Positions 1 to 8,804 are shown, numbered from the stretch's first letter. The stretch is DNA of 64,000 nt from Hyphomonadaceae bacterium (GCA_023384105.1 JAHDXR010000010.1:1-64000); one strand, 5' to 3'. Made by a program: numbers and translations. Notes: generated from the letters alone by a model not told the origin.

Positions 1-20
1 TTTCCGGAATGACCCGGGTT

Positions 21-205
21 GAAGCGTCGCGCCTATGGACCGCCGGCGTCCCGCCAGCCTGCGCCGACGTTCAAAGGAAGAGCGCGCAGCGTCTGCCGCG
101 CGTGCGGCGGCGGAGCGCCGCGCTCTCGCTTCTAAAAAAGTTGCGCAGGCCGGCGGGACGCCGGCGGTCCATAGGCGCGGCGCGTCCGATTCAGCGCGAC
201 GCTTC
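21..205. repeat. Full-length GGACCGCCGGCG inverted-repeat element (family A, copy 1)
   Basis: Two 36-nt arms (29-64 and 143-178) are reverse complements with one mismatch and enclose about 78 nt. The outer 8-mers GAAGCGTC (21-28) and GACGCTTC (198-205) also pair, so the whole 185 bp can fold into one hairpin. The right end closely matches the right end of the copy at 28691-28865 (GGCGGTCCATA, GGCGCGTCCGA and GCGCGACGCTT in the same order), so it is a dispersed element with conserved ends and no coding capacity. It abuts the stop codon of the thioesterase gene at 204. Its MITE-like nature is inference. Confidence 0.8.
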
Positions 206-641
206 AGGCCGGGGCGGCGTTCGGCTCTTCCACTTCGGGCGTCATGAAATGCCCGTGCAACGTGGCGATCGGCTGGTGACGCTCGCCTTGCCAGGCCTCG
301 GCCTGCACGTTGGCGACGCGGCGGCCGATCTTGACCACGCGCGCGCGTGCGAACGTGTCGGCCGGCCGGCCGGAGCGCAGATAGTCGATGCCGATGTCGA
401 TCGTCTTCGGGAAGCGTTCGCTCTTGGATGCGATCGCCAGCTGCGTCAGCGCGGTCACTTCCATCAGCGCGCCGACCACGCCGCCGTGCAGCGCCGGCAG
501 CATCGGATTGCCGATCAGGTGCTCGCCGTAGGGCATCACCAAAGTCAGCTCATCGCCTTTCAGTTCGGCGCGAAGCCCGAGAAAGCGCGCATAGGGGATG
601 CGTTCGAGCGCGGCGGTGACGCGCTGTTGCGACGTGGTCAT
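204..641 (-). CDS. PaaI-family hotdog thioesterase (second of an overlapping pair)
   Basis: A 145-residue hotdog-fold protein, the usual length for PaaI/4HBT thioesterases, which hydrolyse acyl-CoA thioesters in the cytoplasm. The family motif is present as HGG (residues 52-54) followed by Glu61 in the position of the catalytic acid (HGGVVGALME). The ATG at 641 overlaps the TGA of the upstream thioesterase (ATGA, 638-641) and has GAAGAAA as ribosome site, so the two are translationally coupled. A longer reading to 791 exists but would overlap the neighbour and lacks family similarity. Substrate unknown. The partner's divergence (AGG for HGG) suggests the two subunits could be a heteromeric pair; that is inference. 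Confidence 0.85.
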   Translation of the reverse strand: MTTSQQRVTAALERIPYARFLGLRAELKGDELTLVMPYGEHLIGNPMLPALHGGVVGALMEVTALTQLAIASKSERFPKTIDIGIDYLRSGRPADTFARARVVKIGRRVANVQAEAWQGERHQPIATLHGHFMTPEVEEPNAAPA

Positions 642-1138
642 GATTTCTTCTTCCGCATGTTCGAGAAAATCCGCCGTCCGGCGCTGGCGTTGACCATGAA
701 GGCGCAGGCGACGTGCGCGATCGGGTTCTCGGGCGTGTCTTCGTAGGCGACGGCGCGCACGAAGGCGATCGAGCGGCCCAGCTTGTAGCAATGCGCCTCG
801 GCCAGCACGTCGCGGCCGGGCTCGGCGGCGCGCATGTAGTCGATCCTGAGATCGATGGTTGCGACCGAACTCGGATGTTCCATCGCCGACACCGCGGCCA
901 TGCCGCAGATGCTGTCCAGAAGCGTGGTGATGACGCCGCCCGCGATCACGTTGGTTTCCGGGTCGCCGACCAGTTCCGGACGGTACGGCGTCCGGCCCCA
1001 GACCCGCCCCCGTTCGATCCGGGTCATCTCCATGCCGATCGCGGTGGCCTGGGGGCTGAATCGGATCATGGCGCGGATCCGCTCGCCGGGGTCTTCGCCT
1101 TCGGCGCCGGCGGGGGCTGGGGGCTTGCTGTCGCTCAT
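638..1138 (-). CDS. PaaI-family hotdog thioesterase (first of an overlapping pair)
   Basis: A 166-residue hotdog thioesterase with the PaaI signature IAGGVITTLLDSICG (about residues 65-79): the usual HGG is AGG here and Asp75 occupies the acid position. Residues 1-20 form a low-complexity Pro/Gly/Glu leader. It starts about 100 bp from the divergent TetR gene, so the TetR protein may control both directions. It probably hydrolyses short or aromatic acyl-CoA; the substrate cannot be read from sequence. Confidence 0.85.
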   Translation of the reverse strand: MSDSKPPAPAGAEGEDPGERIRAMIRFSPQATAIGMEMTRIERGRVWGRTPYRPELVGDPETNVIAGGVITTLLDSICGMAAVSAMEHPSSVATIDLRIDYMRAAEPGRDVLAEAHCYKLGRSIAFVRAVAYEDTPENPIAHVACAFMVNASAGRRIFSNMRKKKS

Positions 1139-1242
1139 GTTCCCTGGCTAGCAGCGCTCGCCGCCGTCCGCCACGTATGGAAATTGACGATGCGTCATTC
1201 TTGTGCCGCTATAGCGATGGGCTGTACTCTTAAGGAATGGAC

Positions 1243-1860
1243 ATGAGCGAAGCGGCGGTCGTCGAGCCGATCGGCAAGCGCGAGCGCACCAAGGTGGCCA
1301 ACCGGCAGGCCATCCTGGTGGCGGCGCGGCGCGTGTTCGCCAAGCTCGGCTACGAGGCGGCGACGGTGCGCGACATCATCCGCGGCACCGAGCTCGCCTC
1401 GGGCACGTTCTACAATTACTTCCGTTCGAAAGAGGAAGTGTTCGAAGCGCTGGCCGACGACGGCGCCCGCCGGTTCCGCCCGATCCTGCGCCAGGCGCGG
1501 GAGAACGCGAAGTCGTTCGAGGACTACCTCCATAGCGCGTTCGTGGCCTACTTCCGCTTCATCGTTGAGGACAATCAGCAGGAGGGGCTGCCGATCGATC
1601 AGCGCCGGCCGCACGTGCGCATGGACACGCCGGAGATGTCGGCGGTCTATCAGGAAGTTCGTCAAAGCCTCGAGGACGCCATCGCCCATGGCGATGCGCC
1701 GCGCGTCGACGCTGACTATCTGGCTTGCGCCTGCATCGGCATCGCGCAAGAGGTTGGCTCCGCCATGTTGCGCCGTTCGCCGCCGGACATCGCCGCTGCT
1801 GCAGACTTTGCGACTGGACTCATCCTAAAGGGCCTTCAGGGCGCGCCGCGCCAAGGCTAA
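1243..1860 (+). CDS. TetR/AcrR-family transcriptional regulator
   Basis: A 205-residue one-component repressor. The N-terminal helix-turn-helix is typical (RQAILVAARRVFAKLGYEAA, then TVRDII...ASGTFYNYFRSKEEVFEAL). The C-terminal ligand domain is less conserved, as is normal for the family. Two ATGs lie at 1237 and 1243; AAGGA at 1232-1236 is correctly spaced only for 1243, so that start was chosen. It is divergent from the two thioesterases and 18 nt upstream of the alpha/beta-hydrolase, with which it probably forms an operon. A lipid or acyl ligand is plausible from context only. Confidence 0.9.
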   Translation: MSEAAVVEPIGKRERTKVANRQAILVAARRVFAKLGYEAATVRDIIRGTELASGTFYNYFRSKEEVFEALADDGARRFRPILRQARENAKSFEDYLHSAFVAYFRFIVEDNQQEGLPIDQRRPHVRMDTPEMSAVYQEVRQSLEDAIAHGDAPRVDADYLACACIGIAQEVGSAMLRRSPPDIAAAADFATGLILKGLQGAPRQG

Positions 1861-1878
1861 TTCGAGGAGACGCAAGAC

Positions 1879-2913
1879 TTGTCCTGGCTGCGCAAGGCGC
1901 TCGTCCAACTTGCTTTGTCGCGTTCGAGCGAGACGCTCATCAAGGCGTCCGGGGGCGAGCCGCGCACGGTGCGCGGCATGACGCTCGATCCGCGGTTTCA
2001 ATTCCTGGAAGCGCAGGCGCGCGCCCGCGCGATCCCCTGGGACCGGATGACGGTCGACATGCTGCGCGCCCAGACCGAAGCCGGCTCCGAGCTGTTTGGC
2101 GGCAAGGCCGTCGGCGGCGTGCGGATTCAGAGGCAGTACGTCACCGGCCGCAGCCATTCGGTGCCGACCCGGATCTACCTGCCGACGGTGCGCGACAATT
2201 CCGCGGCCATGCTGGTCTATTTCCACTTCGGCGGCGGCGTGATCGGCTCGCTCGAAACCTGCCACCGCTTCTGCAGCATGATCGCCAAGGAGGCCGGCGC
2301 GCCGGTCATGTCGGTCGATTACCGGCTGGCGCCCGAATACAAGTTTCCCACCGGCCTCGAAGACTGTATCGCCGCTTACCAGTGGGCGGTGGACAATGCG
2401 GCGCGCTTCGGCGCGCCCGTGGGCAAGGCGGCGGTCGGCGGCGACTCGATGGGCGGCCACTTCTCCGCGATCATCGCCCAGGAGTTCCGCAGGACGAAGC
2501 CGCCGGTGCTGCAGCTGCTGATCTATCCGGCGGTCGATTTCACCTCCGAGACCCCGTCGATGCACGATTTCGCCGACGCCTGGCCGCTGACGGCGGAGAC
2601 GATCGAGTTCTTCGTGCGGCAGTACCTGCCGGAAGGGGTCGATCCGGGCGATCCGCGCATCTCGCCGCTGCGCACCGAGGATTTGCGCGGGCTTGCGCCG
2701 GCGCTGATCTACACGGCGGGCTTTGACATGCTGCTCGATCAGGGCGCTCAATACGCCGAGAGGCTGAAGGACGCCGGGGTGAAGACGAGCTATCACTGCT
2801 TCGAGTCGCTGCCGCACGGCTTCGTCGCGTTCCCGAAAGCGGCGCCCGCCGCGGAGGCCGCCATACGGCGCATCGCCGGCGACGCCGCCGCCGCGCTCAA
2901 GGGACACCGCTAG
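1879..2913 (+). CDS. Alpha/beta hydrolase of the hormone-sensitive-lipase family
   Basis: A 344-residue cytoplasmic esterase/lipase. The HSL oxyanion-hole motif is present as HFGGG (YFHFGGGVIGS), followed by the nucleophile elbow GDSMGG. An Asp in AGFDMLLDQG and a His in LPHGF complete the catalytic triad. The start is TTG at 1879 behind a strong GAGGAGA ribosome site (1864-1870); no ATG lies near. It is co-directional with the TetR gene and directly abuts the MFS transporter, whose reading frame continues right after its TAG. Likely role: hydrolysis of a short-chain ester that the neighbouring permease transports. Confidence 0.9.
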   Translation: MSWLRKALVQLALSRSSETLIKASGGEPRTVRGMTLDPRFQFLEAQARARAIPWDRMTVDMLRAQTEAGSELFGGKAVGGVRIQRQYVTGRSHSVPTRIYLPTVRDNSAAMLVYFHFGGGVIGSLETCHRFCSMIAKEAGAPVMSVDYRLAPEYKFPTGLEDCIAAYQWAVDNAARFGAPVGKAAVGGDSMGGHFSAIIAQEFRRTKPPVLQLLIYPAVDFTSETPSMHDFADAWPLTAETIEFFVRQYLPEGVDPGDPRISPLRTEDLRGLAPALIYTAGFDMLLDQGAQYAERLKDAGVKTSYHCFESLPHGFVAFPKAAPAAEAAIRRIAGDAAAALKGHR

Positions 2914-4293
2914 CTGGCGCCCGCTCCACGCATCGATCGCGGCGCCTGGAGCTGGGCGCTGTTCGAATGGGCGCGCAATCCGTACGTGCTCTTGTGCACG
3001 ATCTACGTGCTCGCGCCCTATATCTCGAACGTCGTCATCGGCGATCCCGTGCGCGGACAGGCGCTGATTTCGAGCTGGCACACGATCTCCGGCGTCATCA
3101 TCGCCGTCACCTCCGCGTTCCTCGGCGCCGCGACCGACCGCATGGGCCGGCGCAAGCCGCTGCTGGCGCTGATCGTCGCCGTGCTCGCCGTCAGCATCTT
3201 CGTTCAATGGTGGGCCGTGCCGGGCGAGGGCGGGCTGCCGCTCGGCGTGCTGGGGTTCGTCGTCATCGTCAGCAGCATCGCCTTCGTCTATTCGGAAGTG
3301 CTGCACAACGCGATGCTGACGCGCGCGGCCCATCCCGCCGTGCTGTCGCACGTGTCGGGGCTCGGGCTGTCGCTGGGCAACCTCGCCTCGGTGCTGCTGC
3401 TGGTGTTCGTGCTGGCGACGATCGCGCTGCCGGGGCAAATGGACCTGCCGTTGATCCCGGACGCGCCCCTGTTCGGGCTCGACCCCGCCGCCTACGAGCC
3501 CAGCCGCATCGTCGCGCCGCTCTGCGCGATCTGGCTGATCGTCTTCTCGATCCCGCTGTTTCTCTACACGCCCGATCTCACCACGACCGGAGAGCGCTTC
3601 GGCGACGCGATGCGCCATGGCGTCGGCAACGTCATCCGCACCATCTCCAAGCTCCGCGACTATCGGAACGTCGCGCTCTTTCTGGTCGCGCGCATGCTCT
3701 ACGCCGACGGCAAGACCGCGATCCTGATCTTCAGCGGCATCTACGCGGCCGGCGTCATGCAGTGGGGCCTGATCGAGATGCTGGCCTATGGCGTCATTCT
3801 CACCATCTTCGCCGTGTTCGGCGGCTTCATCGGCGGCTGGCTGGACCACGCGCTCGGGCCGAAACGCGCCGTCGTGATCGAGCTTGGCGCGGTGCTGGCG
3901 TGTCTCATCGCCATGGTGTCGATGACCTTCGCGTCGATGCTGTTCGTCATTCCCGTCGATCCGGAGGCGAGGATCTGGAACAGCCCGCTGTTCGCAACCG
4001 CGCCGGAACTGGGCTACATGGGCTTCGCCATCGTCATCGCCATTTTCATCACCGCAGCTTATGCTTCGAGCCGGACGCTGATGGCGCGGCTGGCGCCCGA
4101 GGGCATGGAGGGCGAGGTGTTCGGCCTCTATGCGCTGGCCGGATCAGCCACGGCGTGGCTCGGACCGATGCTGGTGGAGTACTTCACCTCGACCTACCAG
4201 AGCCAGCGCGCCGGTTTCGCTTCGATCGCCATCCTGCTGCTGCTTGGGTTCGTGCTGCTGCTGTTCGTCAAGCCGCCGGCCGCGAAGCACTGA
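2914..4293 (+). CDS. MFS transporter, Atg22/UMF1-like (apparent CTG start)
   Basis: A 12-helix membrane protein of the major facilitator superfamily. It has a typical loop 2-3 motif (ATDRMGRRKPLL) and resembles the UMF1/Atg22 branch (SEVLHNAMLTR, VSGLGLSLGN). The first conventional start is GTG 2986, but the frame is open back to the TAG at 2911-2913, and the upstream residues (GAWSWALFEWARNPYVLL) are the conserved N-terminal part of helix 1. The only candidate covering them is CTG at 2914, immediately after the hydrolase stop and 9 nt from AAGGGA (2899-2904). The called start is therefore CTG 2914 (459 aa); GTG 2986 (435 aa) is the conservative alternative. Confidence 0.85.
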   Translation: MAPAPRIDRGAWSWALFEWARNPYVLLCTIYVLAPYISNVVIGDPVRGQALISSWHTISGVIIAVTSAFLGAATDRMGRRKPLLALIVAVLAVSIFVQWWAVPGEGGLPLGVLGFVVIVSSIAFVYSEVLHNAMLTRAAHPAVLSHVSGLGLSLGNLASVLLLVFVLATIALPGQMDLPLIPDAPLFGLDPAAYEPSRIVAPLCAIWLIVFSIPLFLYTPDLTTTGERFGDAMRHGVGNVIRTISKLRDYRNVALFLVARMLYADGKTAILIFSGIYAAGVMQWGLIEMLAYGVILTIFAVFGGFIGGWLDHALGPKRAVVIELGAVLACLIAMVSMTFASMLFVIPVDPEARIWNSPLFATAPELGYMGFAIVIAIFITAAYASSRTLMARLAPEGMEGEVFGLYALAGSATAWLGPMLVEYFTSTYQSQRAGFASIAILLLLGFVLLLFVKPPAAKH

Positions 4294-4297
4294 TCGT

Positions 4298-5197
4298 TCA
4301 AGCCGCGTCGTTGAGCAGCTGGCGCAGCTTCTTGTCGACCATGCGCTTCAGGCTCTGGGCCACGGCTTCGCGCTCTATCGACAGGGCGTGCGGCAGGTGC
4401 GCGAGCTGGTGCAGCGCCGCCGCATGGGTGCGCACGGCTTCCGGATCGAGCCGCTTGGTCGCGCCTTGCGCCTTCAGATAGCGCGTCATCTCGCGCGCGC
4501 CGAGCACGAGCGTCGCATCGCCGATCTGCTCGGCTACTTCGATCAGCGTCTGCACGGCCTGAAACACGTGTTGGGCCGCTTTCGCGTCGCCGGCGGTGAG
4601 CGCCTGGACATGCGCCTCGATCGCCGCGACGCTGGCGCGCGCGAGCTGCTCCTTTACGTTGTCTTCGGCCTCGTCGGCTTCGTCGGGTATGTCCTCGGGG
4701 ATGTCGGCGAGGCGCCGGTGCGGGCCGGTGTAGTTGAGGTCCGGCCTGCGCCGGCGGCGGCAGGGGCCGACATAGGTCGGCGACGTGATGAACGGTTGCG
4801 GGTGCTCGATCGCGGCGCGGATGCGCTGCTGCAGCGCCAGCGCGGAAATGGGTTTGCGCAGATAGCCGTCGACGCCGGCCTGGCGCGCGGTCTCCACGTC
4901 GGCCAGCGTGCCGCGCGAGGTCAGCATGAAGATCGGCGCGGCGCGGTTCGGGGTCTCGGCGCTGTGGCGGATGCGGCGGACGAAATCGAGCGCGCCGGCG
5001 CAGCCGAACCATTCCAGCAGCACCACGGTCGGGTTCAGCTTCTTGAGCGCTTCCCAGCCTTCGGCGGTGTTGGCGACGCCCACAGCGCGGCGGAAGCCCA
5101 TGCTGCGCAGCTGGTCGAGCGTGATGCCGCGCTCGAAATGGTTGTCGTCGACCACAAGCGCGGACAAGCCGGACGGTTCGACATCTTCGCCGTTCAT
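4298..5197 (-). CDS. Receiver-domain protein with Glu at the phospho-acceptor site
   Basis: 299 residues. The N-terminal CheY-like receiver (about 10-130) keeps the acidic pair D17/D18, T93 and the KP switch K115-P116, but the phospho-accepting Asp is Glu62 (VVLLEWFG). Substitution by Glu often mimics the phosphorylated state, so signalling may be constitutive or phosphate-independent; that is inference. A basic linker (CRRRRRPD, about 145-152) leads to a helical C-terminal half (about 180-299) with no DNA-binding or enzymatic domain I recognise. It converges on the MFS gene 4 nt away. There is no kinase partner adjacent. Confidence 0.8.
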   Translation of the reverse strand: MNGEDVEPSGLSALVVDDNHFERGITLDQLRSMGFRRAVGVANTAEGWEALKKLNPTVVLLEWFGCAGALDFVRRIRHSAETPNRAAPIFMLTSRGTLADVETARQAGVDGYLRKPISALALQQRIRAAIEHPQPFITSPTYVGPCRRRRRPDLNYTGPHRRLADIPEDIPDEADEAEDNVKEQLARASVAAIEAHVQALTAGDAKAAQHVFQAVQTLIEVAEQIGDATLVLGAREMTRYLKAQGATKRLDPEAVRTHAAALHQLAHLPHALSIEREAVAQSLKRMVDKKLRQLLNDAA

Positions 5198-5287
5198 ACT
5201 TCCGCAACGCCCCCAGAGACAGCAGGCGAGCCTAGCGGCGATTGCTTAGAAATCGCTGAAAGCGCGGTTGCCGGCCGGTAAACGCGG

Positions 5288-5983
5288 CTAGAGCTGCGCC
5301 CGCTTGCCTTCCTCCAGTTCGCCGATCAGCGACACCTTTTGCCAGATCTTGCGGGCGAGGCCGGTGGTGAGATTCTCGATCTCCGTCACCGCTTCGATCA
5401 CCACGGGATCGCGCACGCGTTCGGCGTAGAGCGCCGCGAGCTTGCCGATCAGCGCCAGCATCTCGGCGCAATAGTCCAGATAGCGCGTGAGCTGAAACGC
5501 GGTCATCGCCCGCGGCGGGGCGCGCTCGTGCACCAGGGCGGTGGGGTCCTTCGTCAGCTGGTGCATGTCGATGACGTGCGCGAGCGAACGCAGTTCATGC
5601 AGCGCATCGAGCGCGCGCTGGCGTTTCAGCCGCTCTTCCAGGGTCAGCAGAAACCACGCCGCGCCGCCGAACAGGATCAGCAGATTGACCGCCGCCTCCA
5701 GGCTTTCGAGCAGGCCGATGCTCGCCTCGAACCGCTCCAGGTGCAGGAACTTCGCCGCCGCGATCTGCGCCGCCAGCCCCAGCGCCAGGATGGCGCCGAC
5801 GCTGATGCGCAGCGGCCAGTTGCGCTGGGCCAGCTTGGCCGCCTGGGCCGAGGACTTGTGCGCGGTGGCGAGCAGTTCGCCGCACACCCGCCCCAACCCC
5901 GCGCCCGGAAAGCGCGTATCGATCCGCTGCTGCAGCCGTTCGATGGTTTTGACGATATGGCTCGGATCGAGCGACCGGTACAT
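5288..5983 (-). CDS. Hypothetical protein with two central membrane helices
   Basis: 231 residues, not assigned to a family. Two hydrophobic segments (about residues 60-80 and 95-115) flank a short acidic loop and are bracketed by helical, charged N- and C-terminal parts, suggesting a hairpin anchor in the inner membrane with cytoplasmic ends. The ATG at 5983 (MYRSLDPSH) was chosen; an earlier ATG at 6043 adds 20 residues without membrane or domain character. It lies upstream of the receiver gene in the same direction, with a 90-nt gap. Confidence 0.65.
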   Translation of the reverse strand: MYRSLDPSHIVKTIERLQQRIDTRFPGAGLGRVCGELLATAHKSSAQAAKLAQRNWPLRISVGAILALGLAAQIAAAKFLHLERFEASIGLLESLEAAVNLLILFGGAAWFLLTLEERLKRQRALDALHELRSLAHVIDMHQLTKDPTALVHERAPPRAMTAFQLTRYLDYCAEMLALIGKLAALYAERVRDPVVIEAVTEIENLTTGLARKIWQKVSLIGELEEGKRAQL

Positions 5984-6098
5984 GCAAGACCCCCGCGTGC
6001 GCGGTTCAATCTTGCACGCGGCCGGCGCGTCTTGAAACTGCAATGAGGCCCGCCACGTTGGCTGCGGCCTCGCCGCCGAGGTCTAGGATCGCCGCCCC

Positions 6099-8726
6099 AT
6101 GGACGCCCGCGTCCCCGTCCTGCCCGAGCCGTTCGCCGCCTGGTTCGCCAGCCGCGGCTGGACCCCGCGCGCGCACCAGCTCGAACTGGTGCGCCGGGGG
6201 CAGGACGGGCTGTCGACGCTGCTGATCGCGCCCACCGGCGCGGGCAAGACGCTGGCCGGCTTCCTGCCCAGCCTGATCGAGCTTGCGCCCCTGGCGGCGC
6301 AGGGGCCGAGACGCCCGCACAAGCTGCACACGCTCTACATCTCGCCGCTCAAGGCGCTCACCACCGACATCGCCCGCAACCTCGAAACGCCGGTGCGCGA
6401 GATGAAGCTCAACGTCCGCCTGGAGACGCGCACCGGCGACACGCCCCCGCACAAGCGCCAGCGCCAGCGCGCGCACCCGCCGGACATTCTGCTGACGACG
6501 CCTGAGCAGCTCTGCCTGCTGATCGCGTCGGCGCATGCGCGCGTGTTCTTCGAAGATGTTCAGGCGGTGGTGATCGACGAGATTCACGCGCTGGCGCCGA
6601 CGAAGCGCGGCGATCTACTGGCGCTGGCGCTGGCGCGGCTGGCGCGCTGGGCGCCGAAGCATCGGCGTGTCGGCCTCAGCGCGACGGTGGCGGATGAAGA
6701 AGGACTGGCGCGCTGGCTGCTGGGGGCTTCTTCCTCTCCCCTCGAGGGGAGGGGGCCGGGGGGCGGGATGACGCCCGACGCTTCAGGGCATGCGCCAAAG
6801 CGCAAACGTCAAACGTCGCGCCTCACCCCATCCCCTTCTCCTTCCCCTCGAGGGGAGGGAGCGATTGTGAAAGCCCCGCCCGGCGCGCAGCCGATCGTGG
6901 ACGTGCTCGATTCCGATGCGCAGATTCCCTGGGCCGGACACACCGCGCGCCACGCGATGCCGGACGTGTACGAAGCGGTCAAGCGCGCCAAGCTCGCGCT
7001 CGTGTTCGTCAATACGCGCGCGCAGGCGGAACTCGCGTTCCAGGAGCTTTGGCGCATCAACGACGATGCGCTGCCGATCGCGCTCCATCACGGCTCGCTC
7101 GATGTCGCGCAGCGGCGCAAGGTGGAGGCGGCGATGGCGGCCGGCGCGCTGCGGGCGGTCGTCTGCACCTCGACGCTCGATCTCGGCATCGACTGGGGCG
7201 ATGTCGATCTCGTCATCCAGATCGGCGCGCCGAAGGGCTGTTCGCGCCTGGTGCAGCGCATCGGCCGCGCCAATCACAGGCTGGACGAGCCGTCGCGCGC
7301 GCTGCTTGCGCCCTCGAACCGCTTTGAAGTGCTCGAATGCCGCTGCGCGCAGGAAGCGGTGATGGACGGCGAACTCGACGGCGAACAGCGCCGCGTCGGC
7401 GGCCTCGATTGTCTGGCGCAGCACATCATGGGCTGCGCCTGCGGCGAGCCGTTCGACGCCGACGAACTCTACGCCGAAGTCGTCTCCACGGCGCCGTACG
7501 CCGATCTCCCGCGCGCGCAGTTCGAGCGCGCCGTCGACCTCGTCGCCACCGGCGGCTATGCGCTGCGCGCCTACGACCGCTACCGCCGCATAATCCAGGA
7601 TCCGCACACGCAGCGCTGGCGCGCCCGCAATGCGGGCGTCGCCCAGCAGCATCGCATGAATGTCGGCGCGATCGTCGAATCGGAGATGCTCGACGTGCGG
7701 CTGGCGCACCGGGCCGGCGCACGCCCGCGCGCGGGCGCGTCAACAAGCACCGGGCAGCCGCGCCCGCTGATCGCCGGGCGCAAGCTGGGACAGATCGAGG
7801 AATATTTCATCGAGGGCCTGACGCCGGGCGACACCTTCATCTTCGCCGGGCAGGTGCTGCGCTTCGTCGGCCAGCGCGAGACCGACGCGCTGGTCGTGCC
7901 GGCGGCCGGCGCGGAAAATCCCAGCGTGCCGTCCTATGCCGGCGGCAAGTTTCCGCTCTCGACCTTCCTCGCCGACCGCGTCCGCCACATGCTGCACGAG
8001 CCGAAGCGGCAGAAGACGCTGCCGCCGCAGGTGCGCGAATGGATCAAGCTGCAGAAGAGGCGCTCGACCGTTCCCGCGCCGGATCAGATGCTGATCGAGA
8101 CGTTCCCGCGCGGCGGCAAGCACTATCTCGTCTGCTACCCGTTCGAGGGGCGCCTGGCGCAGCAGACCCTCGGCGTGCTGATTTCGCGCCGGCTGGAGCG
8201 CGCCGGCAAGCATCCGCTCGGCTTCCTCGCCAGTGAGTACGCGATGGCGGTGTGGGGGCTGGAGCCGATGGGCGATGTTGACCTGGACGCGCTGTTCGAC
8301 GAGGACATGCTGGGCGACGATCTCGAAGCCTGGCTCGCGGAATCGACGCTGATGAAGGCGACGTTCGCCAAGTGCGCCGTGATCGCCGGCATGATCGAGC
8401 GCAACATGCCCGGCGCGGCGCGCAAGACCGGCCGGCAAGTGACGTTCTCGGCCGATCTGATCTACGACGTGCTGCGCCAGTACGAGCCCGACCATCTGCT
8501 GCTGCAGGCGGCGTTCGCGGACGCCGGCGAAGGTTATCTCGACCTCAAGCGCGTCGGCGCGCTGCTGCGGCGGGTCAAGGGCAAGATCGTCCACCGCGAT
8601 CTGGCGCATGTCTCACCGTTCGGTGCGCCGGTGATGATGGAGGTCGGGCGGGTCGGCGTGCAGGGCGAGGCGGAGGAGGCGATCCTCGCCGACGCCGAGG
8701 CGCTGATCGGCGAAGCGATGAGCTGA
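6099..8726 (+). CDS. Ligase-associated DEXH-box helicase (Lhr family) carrying a repeat-derived insertion
   Basis: 875-residue superfamily-2 helicase of the bacterial Lhr-core type found with DNA ligase, an exonuclease and PdeM in a DNA-damage response set. Motifs in order: APTGAGKT (Walker A), TTPEQL, VVIDEIHAL (DEIH box), LSAT, FVNTRAQAELAFQELW, CTSTLDLGIDWGDVDLV and QRIGRANHRLDEPSRAL, then the Lhr winged-helix and C-terminal region. Residues about 212-255 (encoded by 6731-6861) are low-complexity and translate a CTCCCC/GGGGAG palindromic repeat that other Lhr proteins lack at this point, yet the frame stays open. The partner pdeM lies 2 kb downstream, beyond an alkyl sulfatase; no ligase or exonuclease is in the window. 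Confidence 0.92.
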   Translation: MDARVPVLPEPFAAWFASRGWTPRAHQLELVRRGQDGLSTLLIAPTGAGKTLAGFLPSLIELAPLAAQGPRRPHKLHTLYISPLKALTTDIARNLETPVREMKLNVRLETRTGDTPPHKRQRQRAHPPDILLTTPEQLCLLIASAHARVFFEDVQAVVIDEIHALAPTKRGDLLALALARLARWAPKHRRVGLSATVADEEGLARWLLGASSSPLEGRGPGGGMTPDASGHAPKRKRQTSRLTPSPSPSPRGEGAIVKAPPGAQPIVDVLDSDAQIPWAGHTARHAMPDVYEAVKRAKLALVFVNTRAQAELAFQELWRINDDALPIALHHGSLDVAQRRKVEAAMAAGALRAVVCTSTLDLGIDWGDVDLVIQIGAPKGCSRLVQRIGRANHRLDEPSRALLAPSNRFEVLECRCAQEAVMDGELDGEQRRVGGLDCLAQHIMGCACGEPFDADELYAEVVSTAPYADLPRAQFERAVDLVATGGYALRAYDRYRRIIQDPHTQRWRARNAGVAQQHRMNVGAIVESEMLDVRLAHRAGARPRAGASTSTGQPRPLIAGRKLGQIEEYFIEGLTPGDTFIFAGQVLRFVGQRETDALVVPAAGAENPSVPSYAGGKFPLSTFLADRVRHMLHEPKRQKTLPPQVREWIKLQKRRSTVPAPDQMLIETFPRGGKHYLVCYPFEGRLAQQTLGVLISRRLERAGKHPLGFLASEYAMAVWGLEPMGDVDLDALFDEDMLGDDLEAWLAESTLMKATFAKCAVIAGMIERNMPGAARKTGRQVTFSADLIYDVLRQYEPDHLLLQAAFADAGEGYLDLKRVGALLRRVKGKIVHRDLAHVSPFGAPVMMEVGRVGVQGEAEEAILADAEALIGEAMS
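6731..6861. repeat. CTCCCC/GGGGAG palindromic repeat inserted inside the Lhr coding sequence (family B)
   Basis: Contains the perfect palindrome CTCCCCTCGAGGGGAG at 6736-6751 and a second copy of its core, TCCCCTCGAGGGGA, at 6843-6856, separated by about 90 nt. It resembles the intergenic repeats at 20650-20711, 21285-21386 and 22615-22757. It lies in frame between the LSAT helicase motif and the next conserved block, adding about 44 residues rich in Ser, Pro, Gly and Arg. Confidence 0.8.
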
Positions 8727-8804
8727 ACGCGGGCCGCCGCAGCGTCAGCGTTGCGCTTGCCGGCGCTTCGGCGCAGGTTCGCCGCAACAAGATCGGGGGA
8801 GACG

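Noticed and set aside
1825-3849. 674-codon open frame opposite the hydrolase and MFS genes
   Set aside because: An antisense artefact of high third-position GC; it crosses three genes and has no domain.
8751-8804. Upstream extension of the alkyl sulfatase to an earlier ATG
   Set aside because: It would precede a canonical signal peptide and ribosome site at 8805 and adds a basic, non-conserved stretch.
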